Below, piece after piece: positions 1-9,587 of a stretch of 64,000 bases of DNA. Under the pieces are notes generated by a model. That model saw nothing but the letters and a program-made list of their open reading frames with translations. It was not told the origin of the DNA and searched no databases. The first letter of the stretch is position 1, and each line of letters begins with the position of its first letter. The position numbers were made by a program, and so were the translations under genes. The stretch spans positions 1 through 64,000 of the forward strand of contig NZ_JANEWG010000022.1 in the NCBI RefSeq assembly GCF_028069725.1. Reading direction: 5' to 3'. The DNA comes from Citrobacter sp. Awk 4 (lineage in GTDB: Bacteria > Pseudomonadota > Gammaproteobacteria > Enterobacterales > Enterobacteriaceae).

Positions 1-257
1 CGTTTATATTGTGATAAAGTTTGATAAATTTTCCCTACAAAATAAACCGTTGTAATAGCGAGAATGATGGAGAGGATACCCATAAAAATCATCACTGAAA
101 GAAGAGGGTTAATTACGCCACCAAAACTTGTTACATACCCCAGCCAGGAAAGATGTTCGGGACTAAGTATACGGAAAATGAATTCAGGAATTATTAGAAA
201 AAAAATAATAACAGTTGTGACATAAATGAATACCTTCCGTTTTTTTCCCACCATCAT
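1..257 (-). CDS. Small membrane protein, 3' end cut by window edge
   Basis: An open frame starts at the ATG at 257 (AAGG-like ribosome site just upstream on the minus strand) and runs without a stop to base 1, giving about 85 residues. Two hydrophobic segments are visible, roughly residues 9-27 and 47-72, separated by a short polar stretch, so this is an inner-membrane protein or the start of one. I do not recognise the family. It is transcribed away from the AT-rich gene pair at 322-1205 and shares their low GC content, so it may belong to the same accessory module. The full length cannot be known from this window. Confidence 0.5.
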   Translation of the reverse strand, partial: MMVGKKRKVFIYVTTVIIFFLIIPEFIFRILSPEHLSWLGYVTSFGGVINPLLSVMIFMGILSIILAITTVYFVGKIYQTLSQYK

Positions 258-321
258 ACTTGCCCTTGTCATCAGTATTGATCAATTATGAGACAAAAAT
301 GATACAGCATAGAGTAATAAA

Positions 322-1032
322 ATGTCACAGACCTATTTACAATTACAGATGCAGTCCAAAAGACAATTAGCAATAGACCTCACAAACTCTCTACGCGGCA
401 TCCACGGAAATCTGATATCCACAATCAACAGCGCGAAAATGGGCACACAACGCCTGATCAACTATGGTTCCTGCATTATCCCTGATGAATACTATCGCAG
501 CGCGTGCCGTGACATGATGCGTGAAGATGGGAGATTGCTTTTGGCTGTAGGTGAGATTTTTAATCGCCAGGACGTCACTGTCGATATGGTTTCCATTTAT
601 TTTAGGAAAGCTCTTAAAAAAATCGATAACAACAAAGCGAATGATCTCGTGTCATTCCTACACGAAAAACCAGGGTTTGCAGCTAACAAAGCGGCTGGCA
701 AAGTCAGCAATATGTCGCTGGCAATAACTATTGCAAAATTAATTATTAGCTCAGGTGACTTTAAAGAAACTCATATCAACATGGTTAATAAATTTGCGTC
801 ATGGTTTATTAGTGGCGCGTCAATATATGGTAATGCTCAACTAGCTGCCTCAGTAGCAAATAAATTAAAATTCCAGGACTCCGAGTATTATAATTTACTT
901 TATAAAGAAAATTTAGAAATGCTTTACTTCACAATTGAACCGTTCATGACAAAAATTATTTATCAAATAGAGTCAGGAGATAACAGACCTGAAATTATAG
1001 CCGATGCTTTGTATGAGATACTGAAGAAATGA
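322..1032 (+). CDS. 236-aa protein of unknown family; candidate membrane-active effector
   Basis: I do not recognise this protein with certainty. It has no signal peptide. Its N-terminal half is polar and helical. Two moderately hydrophobic, glycine/alanine-rich stretches lie near residues 130-144 and 157-179, followed by a polar C-terminus. The stop codon overlaps the start of a 58-aa two-span membrane protein (ATGA), so the two are translationally coupled. A soluble protein with weakly hydrophobic central helices coupled to a tiny membrane protein resembles pore-forming type VI effector/immunity pairs such as Serratia Ssp6/Sip6; this is inference from architecture only. No type VI genes are in view. 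Codon use is AT-rich compared with the core genes to the right, which suggests transfer. Confidence 0.55.
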   Translation: MSQTYLQLQMQSKRQLAIDLTNSLRGIHGNLISTINSAKMGTQRLINYGSCIIPDEYYRSACRDMMREDGRLLLAVGEIFNRQDVTVDMVSIYFRKALKKIDNNKANDLVSFLHEKPGFAANKAAGKVSNMSLAITIAKLIISSGDFKETHINMVNKFASWFISGASIYGNAQLAASVANKLKFQDSEYYNLLYKENLEMLYFTIEPFMTKIIYQIESGDNRPEIIADALYEILKK

Positions 1033-1205
1033 AGAAACTGATTCTATGGCTGTTGCAGTCTTTTTTTTACCTCGTGCCAGTCATAGTGAGTGTGATTGGT
1101 GCTTATTTCATTGTTCGTTTCATTCCGTTTTACCCAGGGGTTTTCGTTGTACTTTGGATTATTATTGTTGCTTACCTATATGTAAGATACAGCAAATGGG
1201 TTTAA
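1029..1205 (+). CDS. 58-aa two-span membrane protein; candidate immunity protein
   Basis: The frame starts at the ATG at 1029, inside the stop of the upstream gene (ATGA overlap), and ends at TAA 1203-1205. The translation begins MKKLILWLLQSFFYLVPVIV and is almost wholly hydrophobic: one segment near residues 4-29, a short turn with RFIPFYPG, a second segment near 37-51, then a basic tail ending YSKWV. A different, longer frame across the same bases (from 1046) has no such pattern and is probably spurious. Tight coupling suggests the two proteins are needed together. If the upstream protein is toxic, this would be the natural inner-membrane immunity factor; that role is inferred. Confidence 0.55.
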   Translation: MKKLILWLLQSFFYLVPVIVSVIGAYFIVRFIPFYPGVFVVLWIIIVAYLYVRYSKWV

Positions 1206-1257
1206 CCCTTTTAATCAGAACATATAGTCGGCATTGAGCGAAGAGCTGACATTAATG

Positions 1258-2139
1258 TCAACCGATTTCCGTCAGTAGCCAGTGTTCAAAATCCTGCAGT
1301 GCAGGTTCATTTATTCCCGTTTCCCGTGGTTTTACCAGGCAGAATTTTTTGCTCAGATGTTCTGATTCTGGCCAGGGCGCGACAAGAATTCCGCTACTCA
1401 GCTCTTTGTCAACATACATGCGAGGGACCAATGCCACGCCTTGTCCCGCTAGTGCGGCCGCTATTGCCATTTCATGAAGGTCATACCGGACCCCCTGAGC
1501 CGGATTATCAAGGACTATCTCACTTTCCTGGGCATAGTTATGCCATGCTTCTGGGTTCTGCCGCCGGTGAATGCGGGGCAGTTCATTCAACTGATCCCTG
1601 GCGTTCTTATTTGTAAGCAGTGCAGGATGGCATACTGGTACTAGTTTTTCCTGAAAGAGAAAGCGCATGCGCATGCCCGCCCACGCTGGATGTTCAAAAT
1701 GAACTACGGCGTCAAAGCCACTCCCGGTGAGAATGAATGGGTCTGTTCTGGCCGCTATGTTTAATGTTATTCCCGGGTACATAGATTTAAAGCCGCTCAA
1801 ACGGGGAATAAGCCATCGACTGGAAAACGTCGGCAGGACGGCAATATCTAGATTTTTACTGCCCTCAGGCATTCCCATTATGTATTGAGTATCCCTGTCA
1901 AGCCGTTCGAGCGTTTCGCGTATGTGATGTGCATAGCGAGCTCCAACAGGATTAAGCTTGACGCGGCTTCCCGTTCGGTCAAAAAGTTTGCAGTTCAGCA
2001 AAGACTCAAGGCGTGCGATCTGTCGGCTAATCGCTCCCTCCGTCAGCGATAACTCTTCTGCTGCCCGTGCAAAATTGCCGTGTCTCGCAGCGGCATCAAA
2101 AGCCTGCAGGGAAGTACTACTCGGAATTTTTCTGCGCAT
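1258..2139 (-). CDS. LysR-family transcriptional regulator (GcvA-like)
   Basis: A 293-residue protein of usual LysR length. The N-terminal 60 residues form the winged helix-turn-helix (LQAFDAAARHGNFARAAEEL, then LTEGAISRQIARLE and KLFDR). The rest is the periplasmic-binding-protein-like effector domain, including the typical AALAGQGVALVPR stretch near the C-terminus. The start ATG at 2139 has an AGGGACAG ribosome site. It reads divergently from the three-gene cassette at 2295-4030 across a 155-bp gap, the classic arrangement for a LysR activator and its target. The helix-turn-helix resembles the GcvA/AmpR branch. The inducer is unknown. Confidence 0.85.
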   Translation of the reverse strand: MRRKIPSSTSLQAFDAAARHGNFARAAEELSLTEGAISRQIARLESLLNCKLFDRTGSRVKLNPVGARYAHHIRETLERLDRDTQYIMGMPEGSKNLDIAVLPTFSSRWLIPRLSGFKSMYPGITLNIAARTDPFILTGSGFDAVVHFEHPAWAGMRMRFLFQEKLVPVCHPALLTNKNARDQLNELPRIHRRQNPEAWHNYAQESEIVLDNPAQGVRYDLHEMAIAAALAGQGVALVPRMYVDKELSSGILVAPWPESEHLSKKFCLVKPRETGINEPALQDFEHWLLTEIG

Positions 2140-2294
2140 AATAACTGTCCCTTGATTTGTGGCTATGATGATCTTTCAGTGAATTAATATCACTGATTGA
2201 TGAAGTAATATCGTTTTATAGCTGAAAATACAGCATGTAGCATGATGAAAAATCATTGAGCAGACTCAATATTTATTCATGCAGAGGTAAGTCG
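2140..2294. promoter_or_regulatory. Divergent control region of LysR gene and hydrolase cassette
   Basis: This 155-bp gap separates the LysR gene from its likely target operon. It is AT-rich and holds dyads that could serve as LysR half sites: ATGAT-N5-ATCAT at 2242-2256, and a longer imperfect dyad around 2185-2212 (AATATCAC...AAGTAATATC). No promoter hexamers stand out clearly. The regulatory role is inferred from gene orientation. Confidence 0.35.
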
Positions 2295-2843
2295 ATGTTG
2301 TATACCGTAGAATGCTCCTATAACGATCCCGAAAGTGAGGAAGCCTGGAATGAATTTTACAGCCTGGAAAAACTTCCCTCATTGGTTTCCGTTACTGGAT
2401 TCAGCACGTCCCAGCGTTTCCGGGCCTTGAAACCTGGCTGTCCTGTTTATCTCGCCATTCATACAGTTAACGATGCAAAGGTTATTACCAGTGACGAATA
2501 CCGACTTAAAGGTGGTGGTAATTTCTCCCTCTGGCAGGCGAATATCACTGATTGGCACCGTAACCTGTATGAATGCGAATACCCGGCTCCGGCGGTATCC
2601 TCAGAGGAAATACTGCTGTTCAGCTCTCAGCCGATTAGTTTTATAGAGACAGAGCTGGGTTACAGGGCATTGGAAATGCAGGCTTCAGGATTAGATAAAT
2701 TCCCGGAACGGCGAGTGGCATACATACTTGAACGTGAAAATGGTGTGCAGGTAGCAAGAGCAATACTTGACGCATATCTCTACGAGCCTCTCACATCGCA
2801 ATTACAGAACTCTGTGAAAGCTAATCAGAGAAGGAAACCATAA
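2295..2843 (+). CDS. Hypothetical protein, predicted dimeric alpha/beta barrel (EthD/DUF4286-like)
   Basis: I place the start at the ATG at 2295, which has a good AGAGGTAA site at 2283. The same frame is open back to a TTG at 2256 but without a ribosome site. The 182-residue product starts MLYTVECSYNDP and contains EEAWNEFYSLEKLPSLVSV, a pattern seen in small ferredoxin-like dimeric barrel proteins that follow substrates through catabolic pathways. The fold assignment is tentative and no catalytic residues are evident. It is first in a cassette with a tautomerase-like gene (5-nt gap) and a metallo-hydrolase, and probably acts on the same compound. Confidence 0.6.
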   Translation: MLYTVECSYNDPESEEAWNEFYSLEKLPSLVSVTGFSTSQRFRALKPGCPVYLAIHTVNDAKVITSDEYRLKGGGNFSLWQANITDWHRNLYECEYPAPAVSSEEILLFSSQPISFIETELGYRALEMQASGLDKFPERRVAYILERENGVQVARAILDAYLYEPLTSQLQNSVKANQRRKP

Positions 2844-2847
2844 TATC

Positions 2848-3174
2848 ATGCCTAACCTTACTTTTTATATTTCTGCAGATCATTCTGACAGGTTCACTGA
2901 TCAGCCATACTTTACTTATCGTTGCAGAAAACTCTGCAACGAAATTCTCGGTGCAGAACCAGAAAAGGTTCACATCATATATGTCGACGTAAGGACAGGA
3001 TGCGGACATCCGGTCTACGCAGAGCTCTTTTATCGTCTGACAAAATGGCGTACGCCGGAAGTAATGGAGAAATTTATGTGTGAACTGGATTTGGCCATTC
3101 AACAGAACACGGGGCTACTGGCGCGTATTCGCTGTTTTGGCTCTACCGAAACGCAAATATTCGCTCGACACTAA
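2848..3174 (+). CDS. Tautomerase-superfamily-like protein
   Basis: A 108-residue protein starting MPNLTFYIS, which would leave Pro at position 1 after Met removal, the catalytic base of the 4-oxalocrotonate tautomerase superfamily. The middle contains AEPEKVHIIYVDVRTGCG, which fits the beta-alpha-beta pattern of that fold in which an edge strand carries VHVIFxE-like residues. An AAGGAAACC ribosome site precedes the start. It lies 5 nt after the previous gene and 13 nt before the hydrolase gene. If the assignment is right it isomerises an enol/keto intermediate; the substrate is unknown. Divergence from the canonical enzymes keeps confidence moderate. Confidence 0.5.
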   Translation: MPNLTFYISADHSDRFTDQPYFTYRCRKLCNEILGAEPEKVHIIYVDVRTGCGHPVYAELFYRLTKWRTPEVMEKFMCELDLAIQQNTGLLARIRCFGSTETQIFARH

Positions 3175-3187
3175 CCCTGAGGTATTT

Positions 3188-4030
3188 ATGAACTATCCGC
3201 CTTTCACATCTTATCAGATTGGGGATTATCTGATCACTGCCCTGAGTGATGGTAATATGCCAGCCAGACTGGATCTACTGTCAGGCATTGGAACCGTTGA
3301 TGCTGAGTTAATTCAGCACAGCGCCGGGATCGTTGAACCCGGAAATATTCATATCTACTGTTATCTAATCCGCGGTAGGGGGCGAACCATTCTCGTTGAT
3401 ACCGGTACCGGAGGTCTGAACAACGTGGGAGGGCAGCTCGAAAATAAACTCAGTGAAGTAGGGGTCTCCCCAGATGATGTGGACACCGTTTTATTGACAC
3501 ACGGCCATCCTGATCATATCGGCGGTCTGCTGGACGCTGAAGGACGACCAGCCTATAAACATGCTGAACTTCATCTTCATCCTCTTGAAGCAGAATACTG
3601 GCATGATGATGAAAAAATGAAAATGGCCAGTGAGCGCGGACAACGTAATTTTATGATGGTCCGTCGAATATTAGAAGGTTATGCAGCCAAATTGAAATTT
3701 ATTAACGGGAGCGAAATAACAAAGAATATTTTCCCTGTTTGGTTACCGGGCCATACACCAGGACATACTGGGTTTTGCATCAGAACTGGAGATAAAGGTT
3801 TATTGATATGGGGAGACATCGTCCATTTTCCACATATTCAGTCAGCACATCCGAACGTTTCCATTGAATTTGACTGCAATCCCACTCAGGCTAAAGAAAC
3901 ACGAAAAAAAATACTGGAACAGGTTGTCAGAGAGAAACTACTCGTTGCAGGCATGCACCTGGGCCGAAGCGGATTTGCTAACGTTCTTATGGCTGATAGC
4001 GGATATCATATTTGCTACTCACAAGAATGA
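3188..4030 (+). CDS. Metallo-beta-lactamase-fold hydrolase
   Basis: I start this at the ATG at 3188, preceded by GAGG at 3179. The longer open frame from 3080 overlaps the previous gene and is unlikely to be translated. The 280-residue product has the complete two-metal site: THGHPDH (H105, H107, D109, H110), H189 and H193 in PGHTPGH, D210 in WGD, and H257 in AGMHLG. This pattern fits the broad MBL hydrolase group that includes lactonases and esterases; the substrate is not evident. There is no signal peptide, so it is cytoplasmic. It is last in the LysR-linked cassette, and a strong terminator follows at 4076. Confidence 0.85.
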   Translation: MNYPPFTSYQIGDYLITALSDGNMPARLDLLSGIGTVDAELIQHSAGIVEPGNIHIYCYLIRGRGRTILVDTGTGGLNNVGGQLENKLSEVGVSPDDVDTVLLTHGHPDHIGGLLDAEGRPAYKHAELHLHPLEAEYWHDDEKMKMASERGQRNFMMVRRILEGYAAKLKFINGSEITKNIFPVWLPGHTPGHTGFCIRTGDKGLLIWGDIVHFPHIQSAHPNVSIEFDCNPTQAKETRKKILEQVVREKLLVAGMHLGRSGFANVLMADSGYHICYSQE

Positions 4031-4075
4031 ATGGGTATGTGCAATCTCAGTTCAATTTGAGACGTTCTGAAATAT

Positions 4076-4110
4076 AAAATCCACGCAATTGCGTGGATTT
4101 TATAGTTTTT
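4076..4110. terminator. Bidirectional intrinsic terminator, hydrolase cassette / ychF
   Basis: A perfect 11-bp stem, AAAATCCACGC and GCGTGGATTTT, around an AATT loop, followed by TATAGTTTTTT on the plus strand and preceded by an A-rich run for the minus strand. It sits between convergent genes and marks the right edge of the accessory block. Confidence 0.85.
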
Positions 4111-4159
4111 TGCGATTCTTATGAGATTCAGCGAAACCTCATGAGACAACAAATTTTAT

Positions 4160-5254
4160 TTAGACGTTGAACAGGAAGTTCATCACGTCGCCATCTTTAA
4201 CGATATAGTCCTTGCCTTCGGCGCGCATCTTACCGGCTTCTTTCGCACCTTGTTCACCTTTGTAAGTGATGAAATCTTCGAATGCGATGGTCTGGGCGCG
4301 GATAAAGCCTTTTTCGAAGTCGGTATGGATTTTGCCTGCTGCCTGCGGTGCAGTAGCCCCGACCGGGATGGTCCATGCGCGGACTTCTTTCACACCTGCG
4401 GTGAAGTACGTCTGCAGGTTCAGCAGTTCATAACCGGCACGAATCACGCGGTTAAGCCCCGGCTCTTCGATCCCCAGTTCTGCCATAAATTCTTCGCGAT
4501 CGGCATCGTCGAGTTCAGCGATATCAGATTCAACGGCGGCACACACGGCAACCACGACAGAGCCTTCTGCTGCCGCGATTTCGCGCACTTTATCGAGGTA
4601 CGGGTTATTTTCAAAACCGTCTTCGTTCACGTTGGCGATATACATGGTTGGCTTCAGGGTCAGAAAGCTAAGGTATTTGATTGCCGCTTTGTCTTCGTCG
4701 GTCAGATTTTTAAGCGCACGCAGCATGCCTGCGTTTTCCAACTGCGGCAGACATTTTTCCAGCGCGGCCTGTTCGGCTTTGGCGTCTTTATCGCCGCCTT
4801 TGGCTTTCTTCTGCACGCGGTGCAGGGCGCGTTCGCAGGTGTCGAGATCTGACAGCGCCAGTTCGGTATTGATTACGTCAATATCATCAGCAGGATCGAC
4901 TTTGTTATTCACGTGGATGATGTTGTCGTTTTCAAAGCAGCGAACAACGTGACCGATGGCTTCGGTTTCACGAATGTTGGTCAGGAACTGGTTGCCCAGA
5001 CCTTCACCTTTGGACGCGCCTTTCACCAGACCGGCGATGTCAACGAATTCCATCGTGGTGGGAAGAATGCGCTGCGGCTTGACGATTTCTGCCAGTTGCT
5101 CCAGACGAGGATCGGGCATTGGTACGACGCCAGTGTTCGGTTCGATAGTGCAGAACGGGAAGTTTGCCGCTTCAATACCGGCTTTGGTCAGCGCATTGAA
5201 CAGGGTAGATTTCCCGACGTTGGGCAAACCGACGATACCGCATTTGAATCCCAT
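4160..5254 (-). CDS. ychF: Redox-responsive ATPase YchF (Obg family)
   Basis: A 364-residue P-loop protein, E. coli length. The Walker A GLPNVGKS is near residues 9-16, followed by [16 protein letters not shown] (G3), and NVNE where true GTPases have NKxD, which explains the ATP preference known for this family. The C-terminal TGS domain ends [10 protein letters not shown]. YchF binds ribosomes and modulates oxidative stress responses in E. coli. pth lies upstream on the same strand with a 116-nt gap, the usual enterobacterial order, so co-transcription is likely. This is the first core gene right of the accessory block. Confidence 0.97.
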   Translation of the reverse strand: MGFKCGIVGLPNVGKSTLFNALTKAGIEAANFPFCTIEPNTGVVPMPDPRLEQLAEIVKPQRILPTTMEFVDIAGLVKGASKGEGLGNQFLTNIRETEAIGHVVRCFENDNIIHVNNKVDPADDIDVINTELALSDLDTCERALHRVQKKAKGGDKDAKAEQAALEKCLPQLENAGMLRALKNLTDEDKAAIKYLSFLTLKPTMYIANVNEDGFENNPYLDKVREIAAAEGSVVVAVCAAVESDIAELDDADREEFMAELGIEEPGLNRVIRAGYELLNLQTYFTAGVKEVRAWTIPVGATAPQAAGKIHTDFEKGFIRAQTIAFEDFITYKGEQGAKEAGKMRAEGKDYIVKDGDVMNFLFNV

Positions 5255-5370
5255 GATTTAAATCACCTTAATATCTTGATAATCAACCTGTTGTATAAAA
5301 CAGATTGTAGAAAAGTAAATAACTTTGCCTATTATACACAGCGTAAGGCAAAAATGCCGCATATCCCTGC

Positions 5371-5955
5371 TTATTGCGCTTTAAAGGTATGCAGCCGGCT
5401 CGTTGCTTTGGTCAGGCCGTCTTTGAACCAAATCTCTGTACAACGTGCCGCTTCGTCAATGGCTTCATCAATTAACTTCTGTTCGGAAACAGGCGGTTTG
5501 CCTAACACGAAGCCGACAACTTTGTTTTTATCGCCGGGATGCCCGATTCCGACACGTAAGCGATGAAAGTTAGGGTTATTGCCCAACTTGCTAATGATAT
5601 CTTTTAACCCGTTATGGCCCCCATGTCCGCCACCCAGCTTAAACTTCGCCACTCCAGGAGGGAGATCCAGTTCGTCGTGAGCGACCAGAATTTCATCGGG
5701 ATTAATACGGTAAAAACTGGCCATTGCGCCAACCGCTTTACCACTCAGATTCATAAATGTGGTGGGTACTAAGAGACGAACATCTTCGCCCTCCAGCGTC
5801 ACTCTGGAGCTATAACCAAAGAATTTCGGCTCTTCGCGCAAAGGGGCACGCAATCGCTCTGCCAGTAAATCAACGAACCATGCGCCTGCATTATGTCGCG
5901 TTGCTGCGTATTCAGCGCCGGGGTTTGCCAGGCCGACAATCAATTTAATCGTCAC
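5371..5955 (-). CDS. pth: Peptidyl-tRNA hydrolase
   Basis: Hydrolyses the ester bond of peptidyl-tRNA released by stalled ribosomes, recycling tRNA in the cytoplasm. I use the GTG at 5955 ([13 protein letters not shown]), giving the E. coli length of 194 residues with an AGGAC ribosome site; the frame is open nine codons further up but that extension is not conserved. The catalytic His is in ATRHNAGAW (H21 counting Met1), with the conserved GLANPG and [10 protein letters not shown] loops. It precedes ychF on the same strand. Confidence 0.97.
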   Translation of the reverse strand: MTIKLIVGLANPGAEYAATRHNAGAWFVDLLAERLRAPLREEPKFFGYSSRVTLEGEDVRLLVPTTFMNLSGKAVGAMASFYRINPDEILVAHDELDLPPGVAKFKLGGGHGGHNGLKDIISKLGNNPNFHRLRVGIGHPGDKNKVVGFVLGKPPVSEQKLIDEAIDEAARCTEIWFKDGLTKATSRLHTFKAQ

Positions 5956-6126
5956 GCTATTTGTCCTGAGTATGTCTATCACTGGCGCGTAGTGTACTGT
6001 CTGCGGCGTCGCTTGACAAAAAACAGCGTGAGTTGAGGACGGAACTGAATAATTTCTTTTGTGGACTATTGGAATGTCAAGATGTTCAGAGGGTTATTTG
6101 TAAAGTTTTGTTGCTCAGGTGTTTGT

Positions 6127-6148
6127 AATTGTGATCGCTCCCGCACAT
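6127..6148 (+). promoter_or_regulatory. Possible CRP site upstream of ychH
   Basis: The sequence TGTGATCGCTCCCGCACA matches the CRP consensus TGTGA-N6-TCACA perfectly in the left half and at three of five positions in the right half. It lies about 85-105 bp before the ychH start. CRP control of ychH has been suggested in E. coli. The site is a visual match only. Confidence 0.35.
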
Positions 6149-6230
6149 GCAAACATAACTGTTGTCTATACTTTACACATAAGGATTAGGGATATTCCCT
6201 GCAGCAACCCAAAAGTTCCGGAGGTGACAC

Positions 6231-6509
6231 ATGAAACGCAAAAACGCTTCGCTACTCGGCAATGTGCTCATGGGGTTGGGTTTAGTGGTAATGGTTGTTG
6301 GTGTTGGTTATTCCATTTTAAATCAGCTTCCGCAGTTTAACCTGCCGCAGTTTTTCGCACACGGCGCTGTGCTCAGTATCTTTGTCGGCGCGATCCTCTG
6401 GCTGGCAGGGGCGCGTGTTGGCGGGCATGAACAGGTGAGTGACAGATACTGGTGGGTGCGCCATTACGATAAACGTTGTCGCCGTAGCGATAATCGCCGT
6501 CACAGCTAA
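6231..6509 (+). CDS. ychH: Stress-induced membrane protein YchH
   Basis: A 92-residue protein with two predicted transmembrane segments, about residues 8-28 and 43-61, and a basic, histidine-containing C-terminal tail (RHYDKRCRRSDNRRHS). The start has a strong GGAGGTG site. In E. coli YchH is a DUF2583 inner-membrane protein linked to stress survival and biofilm; its mechanism is unknown. It stands alone between divergent pth and convergent dauA, with a terminator after it. Confidence 0.93.
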   Translation: MKRKNASLLGNVLMGLGLVVMVVGVGYSILNQLPQFNLPQFFAHGAVLSIFVGAILWLAGARVGGHEQVSDRYWWVRHYDKRCRRSDNRRHS

Positions 6510-6532
6510 GTTTACGTTGTCTGTTACTTTTC

Positions 6533-6566
6533 AATTACCGGTCCGCAAAGGCGCAGACCGGTAATT
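6533..6566. terminator. Hairpin between convergent ychH and dauA
   Basis: An 11-bp stem, AATTACCGGTC and GACCGGTAATT, around a short loop lies between the two converging genes. T-tracts are weak (AATTAATAG on the plus side), so it is a probable rather than a textbook bidirectional terminator. Confidence 0.6.
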
Positions 6567-6574
6567 AATAGTGA

Positions 6575-8254
6575 TTACAAATCAGCCAGTGCGGCTTCTC
6601 GATTGGGGAAGAACGCCAGACGACCAGGAATCGGTTTGATACCTGCGCGCGCCATGGTGCGTAATGGCTGGAACTCCAGATTACTGATCCGCAGTTCGCA
6701 GCCCTCTGGTAAACGTTTTACAAAGCGCTGGAAGGCGTCCAGGCCCCCTGCATCCAGCACCGGTACCGCATCCCACTTCAGAACAACGATACGTTTTCCT
6801 ACAATACGTGATTCCAGATCGGTAAAGAGTCCTTCCGCCGCCGCAAAGAACAGTGGCCCAATCACGCGCAGTACCAGCACATCATCCGGAACGTCGACGT
6901 TCACTGCCGCCAGACGCGTCATACGGGCAATGCGACGCATGAAGAGCAGGGAAGCAAGAACAATCCCCACGCTAATGGCAATCACCATATCAAACAGTAC
7001 CGTCAGTGACATACACATCAGCATGACGATGATGTCGTCCTTCGGCGCATGGCGCAGCAAGTCTACGACTTTGTGGGCTTCGCTCATATTCCAGGCCACC
7101 ATCAGCAGCAAGGCCGCCATCGCGGAAAGCGGTAGCCAGGAAAGCAGCGGCGCCAGTACCAGAAGGGCAAGGATGACCAGAATGGCGTGGATCACGGCCG
7201 AGACAGGTGAGGTCGCGCCAGCGCGGACGTTAGCCGCAGAGCGGGCAATCGCCGCCGTCGCCGTAATGCCGCCAAAGAACGGCGCAACGATGTTACCCAG
7301 TCCCTGACCGATCAGTTCGCTATTGGCCTTGTGCTTGGTGCCGGTCATACCGTCAAGCACCACGGCGCACAGCAGGGACTCAATCGCCCCAAGCATCGCC
7401 ATTGAGAAGGCGGCTGGAAGCAGGGCACGCAGAGAGGCCCAGCTTAGTGTGAAATCGGAATCAGGCAGATCCCACGGCAGCACTAACTGCGGCAGCAGCT
7501 GCGGAATGCCGTTGCCCTGTGAACCATCGGCGAGAATATAGTGGAACTGGGAACCAATGGTGGCGACGTGTCCTCCGGTCAGATTGACGATCCCCATCAC
7601 CGCGCAGCCTGCCAACAGCGCCGGAAGGTGTCCTGGCAGACGGATCCCCAAACGGGGCCACAAAATCAGGGTCCCTAGCGTAACGACGCCAATAGCGGCA
7701 TCGCCCAGATTGATGGTCGGCAGCGCCATAAACAAGGCACCGACTTTCTGCAAATAGTGCTCCGGAACATGGGCCAGTTGCAGACCAAGAAAATCTTTAA
7801 TTTGCATGGTACCAATGGTGATACCAATACCGGACGTAAAACCCAGGGTCACTGAGACCGGAATGTATTCGATCAGACGGCCAAAACGAGCCAGGCCAAA
7901 AAGGATCAGAAAAATACCGGACATCAGGGTCGCGACCAGCAGACCGGCCAGGCCAAACTGCTGCGATACCGGGTAGAGGATCACCACAAACGCCGCGGTG
8001 GGGCCGGAGACACTAAAGCGCGAACCGCCAGTGAGGGCAATGACAATCCCGGCCACGGCGGAGGTGTAAAGACCATACTGCGGCGCGACGCCACTGCCGA
8101 TGGCCAGGGCCATGGCCAATGGAATGGCAATGATCCCAACGGTTATCCCGGCGATCACATCACGAGTAAATCGAGAAGCGGTGTATTTTTCTTTCCAACA
8201 AGCGTCGACGAGGGCGCGGAAAGGCATCACATGTGAGGAAAATAATCTGTTCAC
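6575..8254 (-). CDS. dauA: C4-dicarboxylate transporter DauA (SulP family)
   Basis: A 559-residue inner-membrane carrier, same length as E. coli DauA (formerly YchM). The first 430 or so residues hold the multi-span SulP transport domain with the family motif [20 protein letters not shown] near the first helices. The C-terminus (from about residue 440) is a cytoplasmic STAS domain containing [14 protein letters not shown] and [16 protein letters not shown]. In E. coli it imports succinate at acidic pH and its STAS domain binds acyl carrier protein. It lies downstream of ychH in convergent orientation and upstream of prs, with the prs terminator between. Confidence 0.96.
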   Translation of the reverse strand: MNRLFSSHVMPFRALVDACWKEKYTASRFTRDVIAGITVGIIAIPLAMALAIGSGVAPQYGLYTSAVAGIVIALTGGSRFSVSGPTAAFVVILYPVSQQFGLAGLLVATLMSGIFLILFGLARFGRLIEYIPVSVTLGFTSGIGITIGTMQIKDFLGLQLAHVPEHYLQKVGALFMALPTINLGDAAIGVVTLGTLILWPRLGIRLPGHLPALLAGCAVMGIVNLTGGHVATIGSQFHYILADGSQGNGIPQLLPQLVLPWDLPDSDFTLSWASLRALLPAAFSMAMLGAIESLLCAVVLDGMTGTKHKANSELIGQGLGNIVAPFFGGITATAAIARSAANVRAGATSPVSAVIHAILVILALLVLAPLLSWLPLSAMAALLLMVAWNMSEAHKVVDLLRHAPKDDIIVMLMCMSLTVLFDMVIAISVGIVLASLLFMRRIARMTRLAAVNVDVPDDVLVLRVIGPLFFAAAEGLFTDLESRIVGKRIVVLKWDAVPVLDAGGLDAFQRFVKRLPEGCELRISNLEFQPLRTMARAGIKPIPGRLAFFPNREAALADL

Positions 8255-8334
8255 AATAATGTTTCATCCGTGAGCGCATCATCTGTCAACTAAATGGCAG
8301 GTGAAGGAGGCATCAGTCAATAAGGTCTACAGAC

Positions 8335-8361
8335 AAAAAAACCCGCCGCAGCGGGTTTTTG
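8335..8361. terminator. Intrinsic terminator of prs
   Basis: A stem of ACCCGC/GCGGGT around a CGCA loop is flanked by an A7 run on one side and T5 on the other, just after the prs stop on the minus strand. It ends the lolB-ispE-prs transcription unit and separates it from dauA. Confidence 0.8.
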
Positions 8362-8373
8362 AGCCGGGTTCGA

Positions 8374-9447
<1,074 letters not shown>

Positions 9448-9587
9448 TCACCGAAACTCAGCTTGCCCGGCTTACTCGTCATCATTCACATTTCGTGACC
9501 GCTGGCGTCGTGTACTCGTACCGGGCGCATACTGCTGAATGCGCCTGGCGATGGGTAAACTCGCCAACTTCCTGAAACGCGGACAAT

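Noticed and set aside
1046-1237. 63-codon frame after the 236-aa gene
   Set aside because: Cys- and His-rich nonsense composition and no ribosome site; the overlapping 58-aa frame at 1029-1205 has ATGA coupling and a clear membrane pattern.
2821-3102. 93-codon leftward frame opposite the tautomerase-like gene
   Set aside because: Antisense shadow of a better-supported gene with a good ribosome site and operon spacing.
3864-4070. 68-codon frame at the end of the metallo-hydrolase gene
   Set aside because: Lies in another frame of a gene with complete catalytic motifs; no start signals.
4250-4852. 200-codon frame antisense to ychF
   Set aside because: Antisense frame produced by codon bias in a highly conserved gene; no start signals or domain.
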